A stretch of 64,000 nucleotides of DNA from Microvelia longipes. Its lineage: Eukaryota; Arthropoda; Insecta; Hemiptera; Veliidae. Positions 27,301 through 39,300 of the stretch are shown here, in pieces. The first letter of the stretch is position 1. Every line of letters starts with the position of its first letter. The translations under genes and the position numbers were made by a program. The stretch lies in assembly GCA_018340805.1 (NCBI GenBank), contig JACMZG010001908.1, positions 31,464,513 to 31,528,512 of the forward strand, given 5' to 3'. The notes below the pieces were generated by a model. The model saw nothing but the letters and a program-made list of their open reading frames with translations, did no database searches and was not told the DNA's origin.

Positions 27301-30300
27301 TTCGTCTACGTAAATCGAATGTTTGATATTTCACAACTACTATATAATAACTCAAGTTATAACTTCTAACTATTAATAAGACACTGGACTCTGGACAAAA
27401 GATAACATCTACTTTTCTTCTCCACTTTGGGCATTGGATAACCACAATATTCCGGGGTCAAGCGTATCAAGATGAAGTTATAACAACCTTTATGCTATAT
27501 TACGGGTGAACATATAATATTCTTATGATTAGCGGAGCGAGTCTGAAGTTAAGTTTTAAGGGGTTTTGGACCAAATATTTTTAAAATCTAATGCATAACA
27601 TGAGGGGTTTTTTAGATGGAATGTTTACACTACGAGCTATTCTGGAGCGGATGGGAGACAAACACAATAAAACATAAGAAATCAGTTCTGATAGCTCTAG
27701 GAGAAACTTGGAATCCTCCTGTAATGAAAGGAGCCTCCCTTTATCAGGTCACTTTAAGGACTTATATGTGGGTAGGTATTTTAAATAAAATTTTTAGTAA
27801 GTATTATTTGTAGAAAATAACTAGTCTAATTTATTTAAAGAATTACAAGCTATAGGTCATAACTTTATTAAATAGAAATATACTTCTTTTATGACAAAAT
27901 TTAAATGAAAAGAGCTATATAGGAGCCTCAAAGGGTAGTTATAACACTGCAAGTGAACATACTAGTGGCTGCTTAAATAAAGAAAAATAAATTAAAATAT
28001 AAAATAATGCCTTTCACCTTAAATAAGATTTACGCTATATTTACGGCTATCAGAATATGGCCTATTCACAGCTAACTGATAAAAGTATGTCCTAATCTAA
28101 TGAGCTGTAGTATTTTGTACTAACTAAATATTTTTATTGCAGGCTATGAAAGAATCTTTATCTTACTACATGTTTTTAAGAACAGTCACTATTAAAAAGA
28201 ATGCTCAGCTTTATTGAAAACCTCAATCAAAATCAATGAAAATACAATCAAATATCAACGAATAGTTTTTTAGATGATACTTTTTTATACTGTAGGTATA
28301 TATATAGGAAAAGTATTGTGATTTCACTGTAACTCCGAAACTGAAATACCCAATACCTGAATTACCCGTACCTGGAGTTTTTAAGATCACCTGAATGGGT
28401 TGTATAAATTTGTCTGTCTGTGCGTGTGTGTTTATGTTACATCATCGTAGCGCGTATACGATCATATAACAGTGTTTACGCTAAAGCGTTGCAACTTGGT
28501 AAAAAATGAAATTTAGGTGTCCTTGTGATGACGTCATTAACCATCAACAATGACGCGAAAAAAACAATTGGCCTAATTATAAATTTGACACGCATAGATG
28601 TTATAATGACCAACAAATATGCTAATATAAGTCCCATCTTATTATCAGCATTGATTGATTGATTTTTATTAAATGACACATACCTTATTACGTTATACGA
28701 ATACGTATTTTTAAAAATTGTTAGCAATCGAAAAATAATCCATTCAGTTGAAGTTTTAGCACGAGCTTGACTATTTAGACAGGGTAGAACATTTTACTTG
28801 CCCGAACATTAAATCCTTAAAGGATACATGAGAAAAATATGATCCTAGATTTTCGAAAATGGTCTCAGTTAAAATGGCTCATGCGAGTCCGATTTTACAA
28901 TTATTTTTTGGTAATTATTAACAAAATAAGTTAACTTTGAATATTTAAATTGGAATGTACCAAAATATTAACAGTTTTAGTGGTGTCTAATTTCTTAAAA
29001 ATTGATGCAGTTTCTAAAACTGTCTACATTATACTACGTCCCAATTTACCTTTTCAAAAGTGGTGATAAAGTTATCATATTTGGGTAATAGTAAACAAAA
29101 AAAAAAAATAGTGGTAAATCTGAACTTTCAGAGTCAACTTACTGGGGATAGAGACGCCTTTTTTGGTCAAGGACTATGTTATATGTAATAAATAAGTATA
29201 TTAAGTTACGTATCAATACAAGTATATACACTGTTTTTATTGGATCATTAAAGTTAGGCAGCTACAAGCGCGGTCAGTGCCTGAATAGGTGACCTTCGGG
29301 AATAAAACTAAAGTATTTACTTCAGTTTTATTTACTTAGGACGAACGAAGCAAGTCTAAATAGGTTTTGCAGTTTAAATTTAGTAATTTTTATATTCTGA
29401 GGAAGAGCGAAGCGAGCTTGAGGTAGGGATGATCGAATAGGAAAAGTCCCGAGGTACCCCTCAATTGATTTTTTAAATTACTAATGTTAAGCAGCGTTAA
29501 GGGAGCGAAGTAAATCCGGATGAGCAATATAAATTTGGTGATTCCTTATTTTAAGGGCGAGCAAAGCGAGTCTTAGTGGTGTTGACGACCGTATAACGAA
29601 TCCAATATGGAAAATTCCGAGGTACCCCGTATCAAGGTTTTAGAAAAACTTTTTTATTGAATGACTATGTGTGCTGAGAACAAAGAAATACATTTTCTTT
29701 AAGATATTAAATTTATAATTTTATAAATATAATTATTATTCTAAAAAACGCAAATGGGTGTTATTAAAAAAATATCCCGCACTTTTTTAAATTATTCATT
29801 CATTCAGTAACTTCAGTTCATTAATTATTACTACTTTTTGCCTTAACTTTAACTTTTAGCTAAGTTCATGGAATCAAGTTCCGATTTTCCCTTTCCTTAG
29901 AAATACTTAATTAAATTATAATTTTTTAATAGTTAACAAAGCGGTATATTGTTACCTCAAACATGGATAAAGCTTACCGATTAAACCTAACGATTCTTTC
30001 AATTAAATCATTTCATGACAAATACTTATAAAACAAATATCCATGAAGTTTTACAATGCAAATAATTTTAGATTTTAGTTAACATTGTGAAAGGAATAAA
30101 TGCCGTCGATTGCAGAAGCATGATTTTCATTTGAGTTCATAAAAATATTCTTAATCTCAATTAAATTAAATTCATAATTAAATAGCTATGATTAAATAAA
30201 ACAATTAAAAAATAATTATTAATAAAGTCTATTTAAGAAAAATATTTAAAACACTAATGAAATGAAATTAAGAACCACTCAGATAACTATGTCTATTTTG

Positions 30301-33300
30301 TTTACCGTAAGAGAAGGGTAAGTATAAGGTATCATTTTTTAAAGAGAAAAAAGAAGATAAGATAAAGATCATTTGATTTGAAAGAATACTTATAATCCAA
30401 AATCTAGATAATTTTTTATGCAGATATAGCAGGGGCCGAAGACCGAAGACATGCCATTCATAAGTTAATAAATTCACTCGAAGTACTTTCTTTTGCTAAA
30501 ACTTGAGCTTTGTAGATTATTATTCCATGTAGAATCTACATGTTTACAGAATTTTATCAAATTCAGTCAATTTTTACGGCAGTTATTGCGACACGTACAA
30601 ACAAACAACGCGTCGCCCCAATCTTCCGAAATGTAAGAACTCACTGACGTTTGGTCTACATGGCATGATTTAAAATTTGACGACACTGTTAGAATATACA
30701 TAATAATAAAAGTATTAACAAGATTGGAACATCTAACTAAAAGTTAGCTTGCACTAATTTCTTGTAAGGAAACTAGAAATAGGTAAATTTTGTTACAGAC
30801 GCTATAGTGTTTATACTTTTTCTAATTTAAACTGTAGGTATAAAGGAAAAGTAAGCCATGTGTAGGACCAACATATGAGTGAAGTTTCATCTCATTCAAT
30901 ATTTATCGAATGACTTGTATACGTTTATATTTTCAAATTGAGTGTTTGTGATAAATAAGTGTAGTATGTTTCATTTTAATACGGCAACTATAGTTGAGTT
31001 TTTGTTGAGTTATAAAAGTTAAACAACACCGAGCGAGACCAGTGCCTGCAGGGAATAAAACAGATGTATACTGTTTTACGAGCGAAGAGAGTCCCAATTA
31101 GTAAGGATGACCGCAGAGAATCTGTAATCCAAGAGGTTTGCAATAAAATACGTCTCTCCACCAATTATTTTATATATTAAAGAGCCATCATCAGTCTAGA
31201 CGAGTGTTTGGTAGCAGGAAGTACCAGAGAGAGTGTGAAGTACTAGAGTGTGTTGATTACCTCTGATATCGGTACTTCCTGCTACCAAACACTCGTCTAT
31301 ACTGATGATGGCTGGATGCAGCCGAAAGCTAGCTCTTTAATTGATAAAATAATTGGTGGAGAGACGTATTTTATTGCAAACCTCTTGGATTATAAGATGG
31401 ACTCCACAATGCAGCCAACTTTACGGGCAGAGAATCTGATGTATTGAGGAAAAATTCCGAGGGACCCCGTACTCGATTTGTTCTTAAAAATATTAATTAT
31501 TTTAAAATTTTTAACTTTCACAATTATTTTTATTTCACAAATTTTAATTTGGTACAAAAGCAATTGACGAAATAAATGGGATAAGTCTTAATCTCGTGTG
31601 AGTTTTTAGAGCCTTTTTTATGGATTGGTAGTACTTACTTTAAAATTTTTAACTTTCGCAATTATTTTTATTTCACATATTTTAATTTGGTACAAAAGCA
31701 ATTGATGAAATAAATGGGATAAGTCTTAATCTCGTGTGAGTTTTTAGAGCCTTTTTTATGGATTGGTAGTACTCTGGCGATCATCTAACTCTACATCTGA
31801 ACATCTACCTTGCTAAAAAGATATTTTTATTAGATGTGTCAGTGGAATTAAATTCGGTAACTTAGATTTTTAAATGGGCGGGTAGAATTGACTGACAAAC
31901 CTTGTAAGTTAAAATAACCATATGGTTATTTTTGTCGCCGAGAAAAAAAAATATTTAGAATTTTACATTTTTATATCATTGTAGAATATTTAATATTATA
32001 ATTTTCACTACTCAATTATGATTAATTACTTGAATAATTTATATTTTAAATTTGTGAAAAATAAAAACAAAACCGAAATCAGGATAGAATTGTGAATTTC
32101 CTTATACTAGACATAACTGTAGTCTATTTATCCAGTAGAAGTTTATATTTCATCGAATAATTTACGTACTTTTCCTTAAAAGTCGTTAAAAATGTTGAAA
32201 CGCACCAATCAGGTTTAAATTTAGCAGAATTAACCTTACTTCACTGGCACTCAACATCTTCTATATTCGACGGACGAGCGAAGTGAGCGATAAAGAAGAA
32301 TCTAGAGAATACGATTTTGTGAGGAAAAGTTAATACTTTGTACCCAATTATAGTAGTAGTACCGCATAGTACTACTACGTAGTGATTACATAGTGATAGT
32401 ACCGCATAGTACTACTACATAGTGATTACATAGTGATAGTACCGCATAGTACTACTACATAGTGATTACATAGTGATAGTACCGCTAAGTACTACTACAT
32501 AGTGATACATAGTGATAGTACCGCATAGTGATTACATAGTGATAGTACACTAGTAAAATAGTACCGCATAGTACTACTACATAGTGATTACATAGTGATT
32601 ACATAGTGATAGTACCGCGTCGCCTAAATTGTCTATCAAACGAAGAACGAAGCAAGATTTCAAAAGCACTAAGGTAAGGAAAATTACTCAAAGGAAAGGT
32701 ACCATTAAGTTTTATCCATCGTATTATATTAGTAACAATGTCCTTTTCCCATAAAGCACTATTAAATAAGATAAAACTAATAAAACTAATGAATTGTATT
32801 AATTAAGGTTAAACTTAATTATTTACTATAGTAGATTATAAGATTTGATTGTTTAAATTAGTTATTATTTTCAGATTACCAAAATGGTTTGATCGATTAC
32901 TGTATTGGTTTATTATAGTATTCTTAGCATTTGCCATGTCATTTCACTTGTTATATATTATCTATAGAAGTCAGGAATCAATAGGAGAAACAGCCATAGC
33001 TATAGTTGACGCTGTAACAATAATGGCATGCATAGTGAAATTGGTTGTGTACCGAACTAAACGAGATCATGTACAGGCCGTACTAGACGAGATCTTTTCG
33101 AAAGAATCACAAGGATTCACCAAGGGTACAGAGTCGTTTTGTAACTACTTCTTCGGAATCGGTGTATTGGGTATGCTTGAAAATTTATTTTTATAGGTTA
33201 TTTACAAAAAAACAATATTTGTGATTGTAATTTACGATAAGTAAGCCTTAAGTGGAAACGGAAAGAGATTGAAAGAGAATTTTTTGCCAATGGAGTAAAA

Positions 33301-36300
33301 CGCTTCCTGCAAAAATGAATGATTTTTAATTATGACTATCCAATATAAAAGAAAAATATATTATGCAACTTGGCAGTAAAATGCATTTTATTGACCCAGA
33401 TATTTCGTTAATGGTGACAACAGTGATAAACATATCTTATTTTGTAAAACGTGGATAAATATCATGAGTACACTTATACTTATTGCACCTTTTTCACTCA
33501 AAGCTTTTGTTGTTGACGCTGAGTACTTAAATTTTTATAGTTATAAATTATATGTATTCCAGCCAGAATTGTTAAAGCACAATTCGCATGGCTCAATAAT
33601 ACTTTTCTGAGGACTATAAGTGGAAAAAAGAATATGCGCATCGAGTGAGTTAATTTTACCATCACTGTAGTCCTGCTATGGCTCTTTATTTTTCTAAACA
33701 CGCACCGCTTTTGCATAAAATGTTGTCCTTTTATTTTACTTTTTTCTTATTTGCATTTGTAATATTTTTCTCTTAGAGATTTTTAAGTTAATTAAGTTGA
33801 AAAATGCACTAATTCACATCGTGTATTAATATTATAAGTATCGTATGTAAAATCGTCATTTTAGGTGATCTCTTCTGGGCTCTGTATCCATTTTTTATGG
33901 AAAATATAACTACACCAACACCTATGTATATTCCAATTGGAAGAGACGACGGTTTTGATTTTGCAATCAAATATTTTATTGACATATTTTCACTTTTCCT
34001 AATGTCGTTTGGGCAAATTACTATGGATAATTCTTTTATGCTAATGACTGCTGTGTTAACCGATAAAGCTGAACACTTAGCATTAAAAATACGAAATATA
34101 AATAAAACAACGATAGAAAATAAACATTTAAGCATTGAGAAGAAATTTAAAGAAGCTTATCAATTACATAAAGAAATTTTGCGGTAAGAAACTTATATTA
34201 TTATTATGCCACTCAAAATTAAATTTCATATGCATCATAGATAGATTGGCAGGAACTTATTATTTCTCATAAAGACATCAGGTTATAGAAAACCTGTACA
34301 GGGTTTTAATAACCTGCGGTGCGATTTACCAATTAAGAAAACCGAGTCAATTTAGGAATAAGATTTTTGAAAGAACCATTAAAACTTTGTAAAACATTTT
34401 TATAAAAACCTATTTAAAATATATGACAAATTTAATGTTATTATTAGTATTCATCTTCATTTAATGAGTAATTACAAATTAAATGCAGATTTTACCCATT
34501 TAAAGCTTTATTATTGCGTCCTATCTGGTGGGATTCATAAAATATTCATAAATGTGACATGCAGGGCATGTCACATAGCTTCTATGCTTATTTTATTTTT
34601 ATATTATACGCTTTAAAAAAAAATTTACTTACAAAAAGTATATGGCGCAGTGTAAAACTAGGGCGAATCTAATAATCTCCTGGAGGGAGTTAAGTCAATT
34701 ATAAAATTAAGAAGAAAAAAATGTTAAAAATGTTATATGTATAAATTTGTCCTAAAATTTTATAATTTCCTTTTTCTTACGAAAAAGGAAATTTAAAAAA
34801 GGAACGATTATGTCGTTCTATATGAAAGACGTTTTTCTTGACAACAAATAAAATGTTTCGCTTCCAAGGAAAAAAAATGCTGATAGGTTCAGAAACACAG
34901 TTCTGCAAAGAAAGCTCTTATCTTTGTTTCAGAGAATTCAAAAAATTGGCAGGAATAGTTGGCCCAATATTTCTATTCCAGCTTTTGTCATCAATAATTA
35001 TGTCTTGTTTCATGTCCCTCGTATTAACTAGGGTAAGAGCGACACCAAATTATATTTTTTTTTAATTTTAATAATAATAAATAATTTATTATGGAAAATG
35101 AAGGTATTGGAGTGAAAAATTAAATCTATTTGCCTTTTTTATGGTAGTAATTTTTTGTTGAGCAATCAACAAAAAATTATTATTATTATATTATATTTTT
35201 ATATAAAACTTAAACTTATTGCTTACTTACTAACTACGAAAGAACTATTTTACTTTTTATTGCCTTTGGTATTTCAGGCAAAGACAGTAGAAGATATGAT
35301 TAAAGGAGTCGTGTGTTTATTTGTAGCCTTCTATGAATTATTCTGTTACTGTTATTTTGGTCAGAAAATAACTAACGAGGTATTGACAATTAAATTATTT
35401 TTTTAGTTTTTATGATTACCTAAAATTGATAAGAGCTGAAATAACGTGTTTACTAAAATATCAGAGCATCGTTTTTACTAACTCTGCTTCTAATGCAGCT
35501 ATCACCAAGAAGCCAGTATATAGTCTCTCTAAGTCGTCTATACCATCAGCTTGAATAACCAATTATTTTTTTGGCAATCGTCTTCCTAGTATAGTAATCA
35601 GATTGCCGTAATGTGTTTTTTAACGATAAATTTTGAATTTTAAATTAAAGCCTACCATGATGTAAATTTATTCTAAAACAAAACTATTTGCTTAACCATT
35701 TGATACCAATAACGTGGAATGCCGAATATTTAGCAAATAGCTATCGTTTGACATATATAACTACTTTTACCCAATATGAAAAACTAAAATTTGGTATACA
35801 AGAATACATCACCCCTACTAGCTCTGCTATTAATTGAGCAGTCAACAAAACATTATTATCATAATACCATGATATGGATTTAATAAAAAACTACACTATT
35901 TGCTAAAAAATTCGATACCAATATCACTGAATAACAAAAAATTAGTATCCTCCTCCCAAGTAAGTCGACTACCAGGAGCTTGATTAAGCTTGGGTAAAAG
36001 TAGTTTCGTATGTCAAACGCTGTGTATGATGGCAAATTCTAAAATATCCGGAATTCAATTATATTGGTATTTAATTATTTAGCAAATAGTGTGAAAAATT
36101 TATTTCACTGTGTTTTAAATTCAAAAATCATCGTAAAACAACTCTTTGGCAATCTGATTGCTATTCTACGAAGACGATTAATCCACTTAGTGAGGGCAAA
36201 CACTAACTTTTTGCAATAAGATACTAATCATTAGAAGTAGATTTTAAAGGAAACTAACAACAAATGCAATTATAAGCACAAAGACGACACATAAGGGTTA

Positions 36301-39300
36301 ATGAAGTAAGACATAGTGATGAAGAAATAGTTTTTGGAAAAATAAAGATCTCATTATAATCAGGATAAACCAAAGTGGAAACGTAGAGTAACTAAGAACC
36401 CCTTAAAAAATTCACATTATTTAAAAGGGAAGTAGAGAGTGGTGTGAAGTGTGTGTAGAGTAATGATCTTAGAGAATAAAAAAGACACATTTTGCTAATC
36501 TCTCCGCGGGGCTCCTCAGTAGCTTGATTACGATACACCTCTAATTATAGAGGATTGTTAAAAATCTATAGCAGATATGAGTGATTTTTATTGGTATAAG
36601 ATTTCAGAAATCGAGAATTTTAATAAATTAACTGATTTATCCACACCCGCTGCTTTTACTGTTTCGAACTAACAACCTGTCAAGAACTTAAAATTTTTAG
36701 CACTGATCATAAATAAATGGAGCAATTAAAAGTAGGAATCAATATACAAATCAGTAATTAAACATGTTTGTAGATGGAAGAATTGCACTACGAGCTGTTC
36801 TGGAGCGGATGGGAGACAAACACAATAAAACATAAGAAGTCAGTTCTGATAGCTCTAGGAGAAACTTGGAATCCTCCTGTAATGAAAGGAGCCTCCCTTT
36901 ATCAGGTCACTTTAAGGACTTATATGTGGGTTGGTATTCTTTAGGTTTGGTTTAATGAAGCTAATCAAATTTAATTTGTTAGGCTATTTGTTGTTTAATT
37001 ACTTTGGCATTGATGAAAGGCCTACAATTTATTTACCAGAAGGTTCGAAAGCTGGGGGAATTTCCCTAAGAATACTTGTTTTCTTCCTTAAGAATTCTAT
37101 TTTCCCTTAACCTCATTAATAGGTTTATGCATTATAGTCAGCTGCATAGTGATAGTCATTACACTTCGTAAAAAAATACTTTGGAAATTCCCTAAAACTT
37201 ATCAGAGAAACAATGGGCATTTCGAGTGCTCCTAACAACTTTGGACCAGATGTTGGTGCGACACAGCAGTTTAATCCAATTCAGCCCCCAAAAACCACTG
37301 TAAATTACAAACTTGAATTTTTTCGAAGTAAATATAAATTTATTGTTTATGGTTTCACTTTGCTCGAACATAAAGATAGAGAAAACTAACTAGTTTTTCA
37401 TAAGTAAGATTTATAACCATAAAAATTAACAGTTTTACGAGAAACCTCTTATGTTCTTATTGCAGGCTTTGAAAGAATCTTTATCATACTACATGTTTTT
37501 AAGAACAGTGACCATCAAAAAGAATTCTGAGCTATATTGAAAATAACTCTACAATACTTTATAGAAGATAATCTTTGCAATAAATAAAATCAGAGACAGA
37601 GTACCCCGGCACATTTCCTCATAACTTCAAATTATCTTTGATCGTCCTTAGAATGTAATGGTTATCCAAAGCTTAAGGTGGTATTACTTCGGAATCACTT
37701 CGGTTGTAATCCAAAACCTGAGATGGTAGTACTCAGCAAAATAAATTATCGTAGACAGAAAAATATCATTTAACATAAACGCAGCGAAAGTTATGCGTTA
37801 TTATTTACACAACAAATTAAATAATTGTGTTAAATTATTAACTTACAGCGTAAGGAAGCATAATCTGGATAATTAATGTCAATAACAAAAAAATATAATC
37901 ATTGTAAAAAAATAAACTACATTGAAAAGAACCATAAATAAGAATGAGCAATATACCCTTTCCACTCAAAAATAAACTAAGTCGATGCCTCCTTTATGTC
38001 CTTTATGTCTTATGCATCCTTTATCCCTGGACACTAAAGGTTTCATAACTAAACTCAATCAACATTAAGGTATTGTATAGTACACTACAGTGGTTGTATG
38101 GTCTAGTACACCACTAGTATGGTAGATCATAAAGTCCATCAAGTCCTGTTTTGATGCACCAATATTTTGATTCCTGTTGTAATTAACAAAAATTACCTAA
38201 TGTAAATTAACCCAGATTGTTTTTAATCGGTAATTATCTAATCTTGATCCTCTTCACATTTTCTTCCCTATTTTTAAAAGAAAATCAATCTAATGAAGTC
38301 ATCGTTAAACGTTGAGATACCTCTAGATTGAACAGAGCTAGAGAAGAATTAAAGATTATATTATAAAATAACGTTATTGACAGCTATGTAGTCCAGGTTG
38401 AACAACAAAAAGCAATTAGCAAGAGTCTACAATTTCTTTTATGTACTTTTAATGTACTAATTTTAATAATTGTCAGTTCATATGTAAACGTATTCATTTC
38501 TTTTGTACATTTTTCTCGAATACCTCATTAAATCCATGTAATCCATTACTTTTCCTCATTTAAACAGTATACAGAAAAAGTAATTTGTTTTCACTAAATT
38601 TCCCAAACCGGAATTACAACTATATTATCCGTTCCATGCATAATTAAGACTCCTTATAGCTCATTATAGCTTTCACCAAGTTATCTGGTGTGTCTGTGAA
38701 GTTTGTGTGTCTAACATCATTGTAGCTCCCAGTGCTAGAGAGGTGAAACATGGTACACAAATCAAGCTATAAGTCTAGTTGTGCCCTCCAGAAAATAATG
38801 TTTCGTTGCCGTCGTTATTGGCAAAAATTTTATTTAATCTTAAAGCACGTAAAATTTAGTTCTAATATAGTATGTGCTAAGTTTTATCTCATTATCAGCA
38901 TTCGTTCTTTTACGCAAGTGTTAATTTTTATTTTACTTTTATCACTTGTACTGGCATAATATAGATGAACAATATTATTATTACTATTTACTAGCTAATA
39001 TTATTTATCTGAGTTAAAAATATGAATATCATTAGTATTTATAATCTTTGGCAGAGTATAAGGAAAATAATATGTTCCATATCCCTGACTTCTATTTAGC
39101 TGAATTATCGCCTTACTCGATTACTGCCCCAAATAAAATTCTATTTAATATTTAGCAATAATAGAGAAAACAAAGTTTCTTAGTAATAAAAAAGTATAAA
39201 AAGTCATTCTTTCATCAATTAAGAACGAGGATAAAAGAAAAAAGTTTCAAAGAGACCACTTAATAAGTTAAGTTCCGCTGTTATAATAAGTTATTTATGA

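Larger units (their letters stand above)
31015..31495 (+). mobile_element. 5S-rRNA-derived SINE interrupted by a PLE fragment
   Basis: Head AAAAGTTAAACAACACCGAG, then CCAGTGCCTGCA and GGGAATAAAACAG, continuing to GAGCGAAGAGAGTC. After the insert it resumes at 31439 with AGGAAAAATTCCGAGGGACC, the family 3' block. Confidence 0.6.

Noticed and set aside
32350..32625. CRISPR-like array
   Set aside because: The whole 40 bp unit repeats; there are no unique spacers, and the genome is an insect's.
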